Shown here: positions 34,509-45,985 of the stretch, piece after piece | Position numbering within the stretch: the stretch's first letter is position 1 | Layout: the number at the start of each line of letters is the position of its first letter | Source of the DNA: Dendrolimus kikuchii | Taxonomy: Eukaryota; Arthropoda; Insecta; Lepidoptera; Lasiocampidae | Assembly (NCBI GenBank): GCA_019925095.2 | Contig: CM034391.1 | Span: forward strand, 25,595,051 to 25,659,050 | Reading direction: 5' to 3' | Length of the DNA: 64,000 nucleotides | Made by a program: the position numbers and the translations under genes | Notes under the pieces: model-generated | Seen by the model: only the letters and a program-made list of their open reading frames with translations | Told to the model about the DNA's origin: nothing | Database searches by the model: none

Positions 34509-34965
34509 ACGAGCAGTGTCTTTTGCTCCATCGAAACCTCAAGAAAGAAGAAAGACCAACTCTATACGGTCTCGTAGCGGCACCCTAAAGAAGAAAGAAG
34601 ATTATTATAGAAGATCATCGTGGGCAGCCCGGACTACGTACTCGGAGACCAAGAGTTCCTGCCGGACTACGTACCAGGAGACCAAGAGTTCCTGCCCCGG
34701 ACGCCGAGGCTACGCGTCTGCAGGATCAAGACCGGAAGAAAGAATAACGTTACTTCGTACCGTGACCGAGTGACTGTCCACCTAACGGTGCCAAACGGCC
34801 AGTTCACAAAGTCATAGACGGTGCGCTGTTTCCAGTTAGGTCGGTCAAAGGTCTCAGTGTTTAGTGTTTAGTGTAGTAAATTAGGATCGTCGGTTATACA
34901 CACACATATATACACACTGGTCAGGGTAGTCGGTCATACGTGTTAGGCTAAGGCAAGGACCGAAG
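34509..34965 (+). other. BEL element 3 leader (PBS deleted)
   Basis: Same as the element 2 leader from ACGAGCAGTGTC onward, including the 33-bp repeats (34630-34695). About 48 bp covering the putative primer-binding site are gone. Confidence 0.7.
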
Positions 34966-37900
34966 ATGCCGAACACCAGGAGCAAGACCGCCGAAGACAG
35001 AGTGCAGAGAGCGTATCAAGAACCCCCCGCGTCGCCGTCCGTACATATATCCGCGTCCGCGTCCGCGCCGAACGTATCGCGACCCGCGTCGCCCGGAGTG
35101 CAACAGACGACGACCGCGCAAGTACACACCGCGATTCGTACTGAACGCCAATCGCGATCACCGTCCGTCCGATCGCACCGTTCGCAGCTCAGCGCCGCCA
35201 CTTTGGTGAGGCAAGTGGAACTGGAAGCAGAAGAACAAATCGCCGCAATCCGTCGAGAGGAGCTCCGGTTACAAGTGTCGCTGATTAAGAAAAGGGTCGC
35301 TGCGAACATAGCCGCCCTCAAGGAACAGACAGACGGAAACAGCGTGTGTGAAGACGATGGGGTGGAAACAGAGAGAAATATAACAGAGTGGTTGAAGAAT
35401 ACCCGCATACGGGGGGAGTCGCCGAGCGCAGGCGACAGGACCGAGCCCGGAACGAGAGGAGCCGGACCGCGACCACCGTTAGACGCTGCGGGAAGAGCAA
35501 GGGAAGAGTATCCAATGGCGCGGGACCGGTCTGCAGAAACGAACGACCAGACCGCTCGTGTGACGTTCAGAACGCCGCGCAACGCAAGATCGCCGACGCC
35601 GACCAGATCCAGGGATCGTGGAATCGACCGTCTAGCAGACGTACTGGAGCGCATGACACGCAACAGGCCGACTCCGCGACAGTGCCAGGAGCTGCCTACC
35701 TTTAGCGGGGCCCCGGGAGAGTGGCTACCGTTTAAAGCTGCAATGCGCGAGTCGACGAGCTTACACGGATTTTCACCTGCGGAGAACTTAGGCCGTCTAC
35801 GCACTTGCCTTAAAGGCGAAGCAAGGGAGTGCGTGACAGCCCTGCTGTATACCGCCGTGGACCCTGCGATCATTATGAAGACGCTGGAGCGCTGCTATGG
35901 ACGTCCAGAGATCATAATCAGTCGCGCATTGGAAGACATCAAGAAGTTGCCACGATCGGGTTCGTCTGCCAGCGAACTCAACAGCCTAGCCACCAAACTG
36001 CAGAATATAGTGACGGTCATCTCGTGTGTCGACAACAAGGGATATTTACTTAACCCTATGTTGACACGACAAGTCGTCGAGAAGCTCAGCCCGCATCTAC
36101 GAACGAAATGGTGCGACTTTGCAGATGAATTCTCGAGCCGAGACGAGCCGGAGATTATGACACTATCGAAATTTCTAATGGGCGAAGCAGACAGAGCAAT
36201 GAAGTATTCTTTCATGACGTCATCACTGCCTACGACGAGTGTAAACGTCACTAAAGAAAATAAAGTGAAGCCGCCGAGGATGAACGAGCGTCGCCGTGTG
36301 TATGCTACAACGGAAGCCAAGATCGTGTGCTACTGTTGCGGAGCTGAGCACCAGACAACGCAGTGCGGCAAGCTGGCTTCGATGTCGTTGCCAGCCAGAT
36401 GGGAGTGGGCCAAGGAAACGAGAATATGTTTTTTGTGCCTACTAAGTAAACACAGACGGTTCCGTTGTAAGGCGAGGAAGTGCGGTGTTAATGAATGCCG
36501 CGAGCCGCATCACGCACTTCTACACCAACGAAGGGAAACTGGAGCCGTCAGTGGACCGATCGACCGAGCGGAGTCGGTCAGTCAACCGGCCGACAGAGAG
36601 GAGTCGGTCATGACGGCATCGGCACACAATTCTAACACCGAGAGAAGAGTGTTATTGAAGGTGTGTCCGATTACCGTCAAGGGGCTTAACGGAAAGGAAG
36701 TGAGCACGTACGCGCTGCTGGATGAAGGGTCCACGATCACGCTCGTCGACGAGGAGATAGCCGGGATGCTAGGGGCAGATGGCCCGAGGAGGCCATTGAA
36801 CATTCACGGCATCACGTCGAGCCAGCGGGAAGCGGAAAGTAGGATGGTGAGCGTCGCGGTGCGCGGAAGAGCGCAACCGCACTACCATCCTATCAAGGCG
36901 CGCACCGTGAAGAAACTCGCACTGGGAACTCACTCCGTTAAGTCTGAAGTCATACGACAGTTACACCATTTGAAGACGCTTCATATAGACGACGTGTGCT
37001 TTATGAACGCCAAGCCGCGCGTATTAATTGGAGCTGACAACTGGCATCTGATCGTGACTAGAAAACTGTTGGCAGGAAAGAAGAGCCAACCAGCCGCTTC
37101 CCTGACCCTCTTGGGGTGGACCATACACGGGAGTGCACCCAGAGGCCTGGTGACGCAGGGAAACGACACCGTATTACACGTCCGAACGTGGCAAGATAAA
37201 GAGCCGCGGGAAAAGGACGAATTATTCGAAATAGTGAAGTCTCATTTCGATATCGACGCACTCGGTATATCGAACAAGGTGAAACCTGTAGCGGAAGAAC
37301 AACGGGCGCTGAAGATATTTTCAGAGACCGTGAAGAGAGAAAACGGCCGCTTCGAAGTCGGACTGCCCTGGCGAAACGATGACGTCACCATGCCACCGAG
37401 CTACGACATGGCAGTGCGTCGTCTACGCGGGATCGAGCGCAAAATGGATAAGTCGCCGCAGTTTAAACAAGCATACACGGCCCAGGTCAACAGGCTACTA
37501 GCAAAAGGATACGCCGAGCCTTGCGAACGAAGCCACGAAGGAAACCAACGCATGTGGTACATGCCTCACTTCGCCGTTACGAACCCGAATAAGCCTGACA
37601 AAGTGAGACTGGTATTTGACGCTGCCGTCCGTTCAAACGGGGTGTGCATGAACGATGCGTTACTGGATGGGCCAGACTTGCTACGTGCCTTATACGGAAT
37701 CCTGTTCAGATTCCGGGAAGGGAAGATCGCCGTAACAGCTGACATACGTGACATGTTCCTTCAGGTGAAGATAAGGAAAGAAGACAGAGCGGCGCAGCAC
37801 TTCTTATGGCGCGGTGACGACCGCCATAACCCGCCTCGGCGCTACGTTATGACGTCTATGATATTCGGAGCACGAAGCTCGCCATTCCTCGCACATAGCG

Positions 37901-38508
37901 TGAGAGATAGGAATGCGAGTGATCATAAGGAAACATACCCACGGGCGTATCACTCAATCACGCAAAACCACTACATGGACGACTGGGTTCAAAGCTTCGA
38001 AACGGAAACGGAAGCGGCCAAGGCGATAGCGGAAGTACAGGAAGTGCACAGGAAGGCCGGCTTTCAGCTCGCGGGATGGGATACGAATCGCGAGCGCCTT
38101 ATGGAAAATATCCCGGATGAAGAGAGAGCCAGACAGCCCAAAGAGCTCGGTGCTAGCGCGCATCCCTACGGGAAGACATTGGGTGTGTTATGGATGCCGG
38201 AAACGGATGAACTCGCGTTTAATACCGCTATGCCAAGAGTTCCACACAGCATAAAATGCGGCACGCAAACACCCACCAAGAGAGAGGCCCTGGGCATGGT
38301 CATGTCGCTTTTCGACCCATTAGGCTTACTCAGCCCGTACACTATAAGGGCGAAGATAGTGCTGCAAAGACTCTGGAGGCTTAAGCTAGGCTGGGATGAA
38401 CCCTTGCCAACGGAAGAGGCAAGTGAATTCGAAGAATGGATCCGTGACTTAAACTCTATAAAAGAGTTAAGATTACCCCGGGCTATGGAGGGGATAGAGA
38501 CGTCGTAA
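34966..38508 (+). pseudogene. BEL element 3 gag-protease-RT part (frameshifted gag-pol)
   Basis: 1,180 codons near-identical to residues 1-1175 of element 2: gag, zinc knuckles, protease (LLDEGSTITLV) and RT with YMDD at 1003-1006. A one-base loss near 38477-38484 (CCCCGGGC where element 2 has CCGCGGTGC) shifts the frame and gives a stop after about 10 foreign residues, just before RNase H. Gag, protease and RT could still be made. A few missense changes (for example Met to Val, Ala to Val) separate it from element 2. Confidence 0.9.
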
Positions 38509-38510
38509 AC

Positions 38511-40355
38511 ATGCAATTACACGTCTTTACGGACGCCAGCGAACAGGCCTACGCAGCAGCGGCTTACTGGCGCTTTGAGCAGCGCAACGGGAACGTCGGC
38601 GTCACTTTAATCGCGGGAAAAGCGAAAGTGGCCCCGATGAAGGCGCAAAGCATCCCGCGGATGGAGCTACAAGCCGCGCTAATAGGAGCCAGGTTAGCGG
38701 CGGAAATAAAAAAGGAACATAGTTTCAAGCGTTATGACGTCATCTTTTGGAGCGACTCGAAGACCGTTCTTCACTGGATAAGAAACGACTCGGTACGATA
38801 TACCCCATACGTTGCACACAGACTGAGCGAAATCGGCGAAATAACCGAGTCTGAGCAATGGCGATGGGTGCCGACAAGTTACAACGTCGCCGACGACGCA
38901 ACCAGGATTAACGTCTCGAGTATGAAAACGGACGACCGCTGGTTTAAAGGCCCGGAATTTCTCCATGGACCCCCGACGAATTGGCCGAAAGAAGAACCGA
39001 CGGAAACCGAAGATGACGAGGTCGTGGTAACTTACACGACCGATGAAAAGCCACTCGTTGACGTCACAAGATTTTCGTCATACGGAAGATTGCTACGAGC
39101 GACCGCCTACGCGCTCGCCTTTATCGACAAGTGCAGACGAAGGACTCGCACTATGGAAACGCGACACATAGGGAGAGAACATGTCGTAAACAACGTCCGG
39201 CAAAAATACTGGGTGCTACGAGTGCGACCTACGGTGCGAAACATCCTGCAGCAATGTACGGTCTGTCGTTTGAAGAAGACTGCGCCGACAGTACCGGTGA
39301 AAGGAAACCTGCCAAAGGACCGTCTAGCTGCCTACGCACGGCCTTTTACCAATTGCGGAATTGACTGTTTTGGCCCCATATGGGTGACCATAGGACGTCG
39401 CAAAGAAAAACGATGGGGAATGCTGTTTACATGTATGGTGACTCGTGCCATTCATATGGAACTTATAGCAAGCCTTAGCACAGACTCTGCTATCATGGCC
39501 CTAAGAAGGATGGGAGCACGACGCGGCTGGCCTCAAGTGATATGGTCTGATAATGCAACGAATTTCCATGGAGCGGACACAGAGTTACTAACGGCGTACG
39601 CGAGATGGAAGGAAGAGATGCCAGATCACGTAAAAGGGAGACACTTAGCGTGGCGTTTCATCGATCCCGGCGCACCGAACCAGGGGGGAGCTTGGGAACG
39701 GTTAATTCGGTCGGTGAAGACGGCACTCCACGCGACATTGGCGGAACAAGCTCCCAGGGAAGAAACACTTACGACTGTCATCACGGAAATAGAACATACC
39801 GTAAACTCGCGCCCGCTAACTCACGTGTCGGTGAGCCCTGAAGACGACGAAGCGCTCACCCCGAACCACTTTCTAATCGGGTCGGCGACGGGCTTGCCAA
39901 TCACGGGAACGAACGAGTTAGCAGACAGGAAGACATGGATCGCCACTCAAGCTTTAGCGGACATGTTCTGGACTCGTTGGCTACGCGAGTACTTACCTAC
40001 ATTGGCACCGAGGGACGACGTAAGACGACGTGAGGAAAGCATACGTGTTGGAGACGTCGTTATCATTGCGGACGGTCTGTTGCCACGTAACGTATGGCCC
40101 CGGGGTCAAATCGAGCGCACTTATCGCGGACCGGACAACATAATACGGAGCGCGGACGTGCGAACGCGGGGAGGCATCTTCAGGAGACCAGTAAGGAGGC
40201 TCATCGTCCTGACGAGAAGAGATGGCTTCGAGGATCTGCGCCGGGGGGAGGATGTTGCGGACAGAGAGCACCCCCCTGACCCGCCCGCCGGAGCACATCT
40301 ACACTCCGCGCCCCGCATACCGCCGACGCCCATAGCTAGCGCGATTAGCAACTAG
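38511..40355 (+). pseudogene. BEL element 3 RNase H-integrase part (270-bp deletion)
   Basis: 614 codons continuing in the shifted frame: RNase H from FTDASEQAY, then integrase core (GIDCFGP, WSDNAT, AWERLI) and DUF5641-like end. Relative to element 2, exactly 270 bp (90 codons) are absent at about 39169, between two ACACATAG(A/G)GAGAG copies. The loss removes the conserved segment before integrase and the first histidines of its HHCC zinc domain. Integration competence is therefore doubtful. The last 34 codons lie in the 3' LTR, as in element 2. Confidence 0.9.
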
Positions 40356-40574
40356 GCGTCGGACGGAATGCGGGTATAGGAGGCCGAAAAAACTAAAAAT
40401 GAACATAATGCTGATACTACCACTTCAAGAAAAATTATCAATTCAGCCACTCAGCTATATTGTACTCTCTTTGTTATACTTTTTAAATGTATAATGTATT
40501 TATAAATAATAATCATACAGTCCATTATTACGTCGAATTTTCATTTACAACCCGAGGTGCAACTGCCACCAATA
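40253..40574 (+). repeat. BEL element 3, 3' LTR (complete)
   Basis: 322 bp, TGTTGCGGACAGAG to GCAACTGCCACCAATA, after a CCGGGGGGAGGA purine tract. Long stem-loop at 40312-40374. The 5-bp flanks of element 3 (CTAAT left, AACAT right) do not match, so the two ends may not come from one insertion. Confidence 0.85.
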
Positions 40575-40780
40575 AACATTATTTTAATGAAAAATACTAG
40601 CGGCCACATTTTTATAAGCAACCTAGCAATTATGTATTCCCCATATATAATTATTTGTAAAAACTAGATTTTAATTGAATAACACATGAACGTAGTAATC
40701 TTGCAGCCGGATCTCGGTTTCAAACCGCTTAATGCAAGTTTCATAATACTCCTTTTAAGATTTAAATTACGAACGAAATA

Positions 40781-41041
40781 TGTTGCTGCACATCCACTCT
40801 CCGCGCCCCGCATACCGCCGACGCCCATAGCTGGCGCAATTAGCAACTAGGCGTCGGACAGAATGCGGGATATAGGAGGCTGAAAACCTGAACAACTATT
40901 AATTCAGCCATTCATATATTTTACTCAACTCTCTTGCATACTTTGTTCTAATCATTAAATGTATATTTATAATTTAATAATGCAGTCCATTATTACATCG
41001 AGTTTTAATTTCCAAAAAACAAGAAGCAACTGCCACCAATA
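40781..41041 (+). repeat. Solo BEL LTR with target-site duplication
   Basis: A variant of the same LTR, TGTTGCTGCACATCC to CCACCAATA, with about 35 bp missing near the start. Flanked by AAATA at 40776-40780 and 41042-41046, a 5-bp target duplication. This fixes the LTR ends for the family. Confidence 0.85.
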
Positions 41042-41046
41042 AAATA

Positions 41047-41362
41047 TTTGATTAAAACCGGTTATGAGCGATTAATTTTAAACCGGTTCCAATCCCTGCT
41101 TAAAACTATTCAACATTCAATGATAGGTTGATTACACATGATCCGCATGACGTCAACCACGCGGCGCGTGCATTGTGGAGTAGCAACCACGACAACACTG
41201 ACAAATTGTGTGGTCTGACATTTATATGTGTCACAACAGCCGTGGCATGTTAATGAAGTTAGCAGTTATTTAACGCTGACATCATTAAATAATTCCTCTT
41301 TTAAATAAAATCTTTACTAGTAAACGGTTAAATCAGAATTTTACGGAAACCGGCTAGTTCCT
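41047..41362. other. Unassigned sequence
   Basis: No gene or repeat recognised. Confidence 0.35.
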
Positions 41363-41593
41363 GCTTTGCCAGGTGATTGGTCATTTGCTCGACTGGATGG
41401 CTACCACCCCTGGTCTTAAGTATGTCGCCATAACAACCTTGAGTTGTGTTCCCGCATTAGTGACTAGGTTCCAGTTTTCCTTAAAAGAGCAGCAGCGCAT
41501 TTGTAGCACCTTTGGTGTTGCAAATGTTCATAGGCGATGTTAACCGCTTTCCATTAAGTGACTGTCTGCTGAACTCCTGCAATAAAAGAAAAA
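41363..41593 (+). repeat. SINE family S, copy 7 (5'-truncated)
   Basis: Starts at CTTTGCCAGGTGATTGG and ends AACTCCTGCAATAAAAG. Confidence 0.7.
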
Positions 41594-41696
41594 TAGTTAT
41601 GTAAGGAGCAAAAACCTAACCATGGCGCCTCTGCCAGGTCCCAGTCGAAGAGGAAGGCCCAAGAAATGCTGGCTTGATGCTGTGAAGGCTGACACG

Positions 41697-42133
41697 CGTT
41701 TTTTTGTTTATTTTATTGCTTAAGTTCAGCAAGTAAGCAGACAGCCCACCTGATGTAAAGTGGCTGCCATGGCCTATGGACATTTGTAACATCAAAGGTG
41801 TTGCAGTTCTCTAAAGGGAGACTGGAACCTGGCTACTAATACCGGAGCACAACTCAAGGCTTTTATGACGGCTTACTTTAGATTATTGACAAGAGTTATG
41901 AATGTCAAAGAAGCAAGTGAGGTGTGTAAGAATAAGCCTGAATGGCGCTCTGTTTGTTCGTGTCTACCCCGCAATGGAACTGGCGTGAAGTTATGTATGT
42001 ATGTATGTACTTTAGATTAGACCATCCAGACGGGCAAATACCTTACCACCTCGCTGTGGCTACTTTTGTCACCTTTTACGACAGGCCGCCCGGTGCCAGC
42101 AGATTGTATTATTTCTCCGTTCCTGCACGGATA
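41697..42133 (-). repeat. SINE family S, copy 8, split by a LINE fragment
   Basis: Inserted in the RTE-like remnant. It is interrupted at 41888-41998 and diverged from the other copies. Confidence 0.7.
41888..41998 (+). mobile_element. (ATGT)n-tailed LINE fragment inside the SINE
   Basis: 5'-truncated copy starting TGACAAGAGTTATGAATG and ending in ATGTATGTATGT. Flanked by TACTTTAGATTA on both sides, a 12-bp target duplication. Confidence 0.75.
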
Positions 42134-42406
42134 GGCTCCACGGCGTACTAGTGGTCTCATAATTAGGGATGCCGAAGATCGCACGAGATGGAGAAGAAAA
42201 AGCAGGAAAGTGGATCCTGAGTTTTAAGGCAGATGCTCCGAACGCAACCGGGACTTAACGAAGGGAGGATGATAATGATAATGGCGATGTTTAAATCAAA
42301 ATTTGATTGGATTTTTTTCCTGTTGTGTCCACTTGACAGTTACCTGTGCTCGTGACTTCGTTCATGCACGATTCAAAGTTTATGAATTATTATTATACTC
42401 TTAAAC

Positions 42407-42719
42407 TTTTTTTTTATTGCAGGAGATCAGCATACAGGCAGACGGCCCACTTGATGAAAAGCGGTTACCATCGCCTATGGACATTTGTAACACCAAAGGT
42501 GCTACAAATGCGCTACTGCTCTCTTAAGGGAGACTGGAACCTGGTCGCTAATGCCGGAACACAACTCAAGGTTGTTATGGCGACATACTTTAGACCAGGG
42601 GTGGTGGCCATCCAGTCGGGCAAATGCCTTACCACCTAGCTGTGGGTTGTTAAGTCGCCTCTTACGACAGGCCGCCCGGCCGCAGGAAATTGTATTCTGC
42701 CTCCGTTCCTGCACGGATA
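42407..42719 (-). repeat. SINE family S, copy 9 (full length)
   Basis: Poly-T at left, GCACGGATAA at right; close to copy 1. Confidence 0.8.
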
Positions 42720-43379
42720 AAGATTCATGTAGATCACAAACTTTATTAAAAGTACACACGTAATTTATAGTTCTTATATACACAACCAAATACAACAAGT
42801 CTAAACTGTAAGGCAGAAGATCGTATTAATATTAAAGGCTGGCGATGTGAGATTCCCGTTCCAAATTTACACTTAGTAGCATCTCGATCTCAGTTGACAC
42901 TGAACTAAATCTATTTGAACGGGCTGACCTTTTACATTCGCACAATAGACATGAATCCTCCAATAAACATTCATTGGAATTCTCAAATTCGTAAGCTTAA
43001 GATAAAAAAATTGAACATTATGACGATTGTGAAGGCTTACTCGAAGGCCAGCCATTAATACAAAGGAATTAGTGATGGTCAATAGATGGTTATACTTGAA
43101 TATTAAGTAAATCAGCGCAAACACTTGTTTGCGGTGTGTGACAGTGAACAATTAAGACAACCAAAAAAATTATTACATAAAGTTTAAACAGCGAAATTAT
43201 AAAACACCTATCAGTATGTATTATAGCTTCTCAGAATACGTCATTCGTAGCAATATTTATTATCATTGGTTAGTCTTTAGACGAGTTACAGAGAATATAA
43301 TTTTGAAAGGCAGAAAGTAGAGTACTGCGTATTGGTGCCATATATATGTGAGCCGTGAGCAAGTGAGCAATATTTCCGG
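42720..43379. other. Unassigned AT-rich sequence
   Basis: No gene or repeat boundary recognised. Confidence 0.4.
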
Positions 43380-43513
43380 CCTCCAAAGCCGCTTCTTATA
43401 TTCACTGTTCCGTCCGACGCCTAGCTGCTAACTGTGCGAGTTATAGGCGTCGGTGGTATGCGGGGCGTGAAGAGAAGGTGTGCTCCGGCTGGGGGTGCTC
43501 TATGTCCGCAACA
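43380..43513 (-). repeat. BEL LTR head fragment (diverged)
   Basis: Ends TCCGCAACA at 43513. The inner part of the stem-loop (CCGACGCC ... GGCGTCGG) survives, the outer arm has decayed. It stands without the rest of the LTR. Confidence 0.65.
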
Positions 43514-44116
43514 ATTACTTTAATTTTTAGTATCTAGATCACATTTAATTTTATCATTTGCATAGTATTGAATAATAAAGTGATTGTATAAAATAAATAT
43601 CGTAAAGTGAAAAAGGATAGAAAATCGGCGGATTTTTATCCGCACAAATCGCTTCACTAATCTGAATGACCCCCAAAGCAGTTGCTTTTCCGCTGATTGC
43701 GGCAATTTAAGATTACTTTTCCCTTTTATCACTATCTGTTGATGAGTTTTCCGCGAACTGTTTTCAATATTAGTAGATTGTTATCTAAGAGATTTGTAAA
43801 ATTATTTACGCTGCAATCAACAACATTGTTTTTTTTAACAACTCTACGAACTCCAGTTCCGTACCCTTTTATACAATTTAATTTAGGAAAAAGTTTAGAA
43901 GTTATACACGCTTATTATTTTTGTTTTTGTGTGTAACATTTAATGAAGGTATGTTTGTATTGTGGTGTACCTTAAGAATAACTTATTATATTAATTTATT
44001 CTAATTTTAATACTAACCTTATACTAATGTAGATTGCATTTGCAGTGTGTTCTGTGCCTTATGTCTATACCTATATATATTAACGCAACACCATTGTTAA
44101 ACATATAGATATGACT
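43514..44116. other. Unassigned AT-rich sequence
   Basis: No gene recognised. Confidence 0.4.
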
Positions 44117-44600
44117 GTTTCTGTGGTTGACCGAGCTCACTGGAACGCAGAGGCTGCGAGTTCGATTCCTGGCATGGTAAATTTTGTAAACGAACTCTCC
44201 GTGGTGAAAGTCGTGGTAGCGATTACGCTAGAGTTGAGTCGCGTACGACTCAAACTCAAAGGGCGTGGGTTCGATCCTGGCTGGAACGCATGCACTGCTT
44301 AAGCAGTTTTCTGACCTAATGTGCATATTGTTACAATTACCACGTGCTAATAACGGTGAAGGAAAACATCGTGATGCAACCTTCACATCGAGATAACCGA
44401 TGTGTCAAACCTGCCAAGCCGCCTTGGACAAGCGTGGCGGGTATACTGTCCGTTCCTCTATAGTGCGAGGCTGGAACCCAGCAGTGGGACATTTATGGGC
44501 TGTTATTACATATATTACGAACTCTCCGTTATTTTCTGTGTTCTGGCTGTCTGTGATCGGCTCCAGATCAGTCTGTTGTATATTACCTGTAACACAAGCG
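44117..44600 (+). repeat. Older tRNA-headed SINE, split
   Basis: The head at 44117-44202 has a GAGTTCGATTCC B box. Its continuation at 44530-44600 is separated by the inserted T-family SINE. Different family from T in the body. Confidence 0.5.
44203..44516 (+). repeat. tRNA-derived SINE (family T), copy 2
   Basis: B box GGGTTCGATCCTGG, body GTGCATATTGTTACAATTAC, tail CCCAGCAGTGGGACATTTATG. Flanked by a perfect 13-bp target duplication ACGAACTCTCCGT (44190-44202 and 44517-44529). The T-family body is well preserved but the tRNA-like head carries an extra ~20 bp around GACTCAAACTC. Confidence 0.85.
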
Positions 44601-44624
44601 TAAGTTGTTTAACGTAGTGGACAT

Positions 44625-45004
44625 ATAATGTGTGTGTTTACCGAATACCGAAGTAAGAAAGAGAGTTGGTCTGAAAGAGAGTGTCGGGGTGAAGGTAAGG
44701 AAAGGAATGCTCCGGTGGTTCGAGCATATCGAAAGAATGCACGATGAAAGAATGACTAAACAGGTATACAATGCAAAAGTGGATGGATGCAAAAGTCGAG
44801 GAAGGCCACGACACACCTTCCATGATCAAATTGATCGTGTGCTAGCAGAAGGTGATGTCAGGAGCCTTAAGAACAGACGAGCGTGCATGACAAGAGTTAT
44901 GAATGTCAAAGAAGCAAGTGAGGTGTGTAAGAATAAGCCTAAATGGCGCTCTGTTGTTCGTGCCTACCCCGCAAGGGAACTGGCGTGAAGTTATGTATGT
45001 ATGT
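44625..45004 (+). pseudogene. (ATGT)n-tailed LINE, ORF2 C-terminal fragment (longest copy)
   Basis: An open frame of about 118 codons (44632-44988) contains LRWFEHIERMHDERMTKQ and SRGRPRHTFHDQI, motifs of the C-terminal tail of RTE-like or R1-like ORF2 proteins, ending WRSVVRAYPARELA. It stops just before the ATGTATGTATGT tail. 5'-truncated. Other copies: 41888, 47017, 56637. Confidence 0.75.
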
Positions 45005-45212
45005 ATTTACAAAAAAAAAAATATTATTGGTGGTAGTTGCTTCTTGTTTGGAAATTAAACTCGATATAATGGACTGTATGATTATTATTATTAAATTAGA
45101 ACTTAGAATCGAAATGTACATAAAGAAATACGTAATTAAAAATTGTGCGAGAGAGTCGAGAGAGAGAATGGTAAGTCGTCGATGTGAATTGTGTATGAAG
45201 AATGAACAATTT

Positions 45213-45570
45213 TTTTTTTGGAGCTGGACCCAGCTGAATAGCCGCAGATGGCTGTTTCAGCGATACCGGACTTTGGGGACTTCCCGACTCCGTGGGAGCG
45301 GAGGCGTTCAGCCCGGAAGCAGCGCGTTCAAGGAGGCACCTCCTGTGTGGTTCGAGCTCGGCTCGACCGCTGCGGGGGATTGACTCTATATTGAGATTTA
45401 GCCGTAAAAGGCTGAATGAGCTAAGCCAACAGGCTGAAGTGGTTATTTGGGGACTAACTATCGACTCCGCCGGCGGAGCCGGTCCTAGTCTATCATTACT
45501 ACCGCTTCGCAACGTGTTATAGCTGGAGGAGAAGAAGCGGGGGAAGAAACTCTCCAACAACACGCTGAAC
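45213..45570 (-). mobile_element. Jockey-like LINE 3' UTR copy with poly(A)
   Basis: Reverse complement of 27086-27435, with a T-run at 45211-45220 as its poly(A). On the minus strand its 5' end joins a BEL LTR head (45576-45695). Diverged by a few percent from the intact LINE. Confidence 0.8.
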
Positions 45571-45575
45571 AATTT

Positions 45576-45695
45576 TTGCCTCTAAGGCCGCACCTATTAT
45601 CCCGCGTACCGTCCGACGCCTAGCTGCTAATTGTACTAGCTATGGGCTTCGGCGGTATGCGGGGCGCGGAGAGTAGGTGCGCTCTGTCCGCAACA
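45576..45695 (-). repeat. BEL LTR head fused to LINE 3' UTR
   Basis: Ends GTCCGCAACA. Contains the stem-loop with small changes. Same head-then-LINE order as at 20192-19768. Confidence 0.75.
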
Positions 45696-45842
45696 ATTAT
45701 TGTTATACCATACATGTATTGTTATGGTGTTTTAATTTGATATAATTCATTTTGATTCGTCAGTATTTATATGAAATTTAAATGGGTTTTCTTAGAACGG
45801 CAAACTATACATGCAATATTCAACTTATAGTCTTAAGGGATT

Positions 45843-45985
45843 TGTTGCGGACAGAGAGCACCCCCCTGACCCGCCCGCCGGAGCACACCTACTCTCCGCG
45901 CCCCGCATACCGCCGACGCCCATATCTCGCATAATTAGCAGCTAGGCGTCGGACGATACGCGGGATACAGGAGCGGGCTTGAAGG
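45843..45985 (+). repeat. BEL LTR head fragment
   Basis: TGTTGCGGACAGAG start, stem-loop present, ending near GGCTTGAAGGAAAAAAA. Inverted relative to 45576-45695, about 150 bp away. Confidence 0.75.

Larger units (their letters stand above)
41605..42280 (+). pseudogene. RTE-like LINE ORF2 3' end, split by a SINE
   Basis: 41605-41695 reads SRRGRPKKCWLDAVKADT, the RGRPKKRW-type motif at the end of RTE-like ORF2 proteins. After the SINE, 42134-42280 continues with AEDRTRWRRKSRKVDPE and a GATGATAATG tail. Clade from motif memory. It forms the outermost layer of a three-level nest. Confidence 0.6.
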
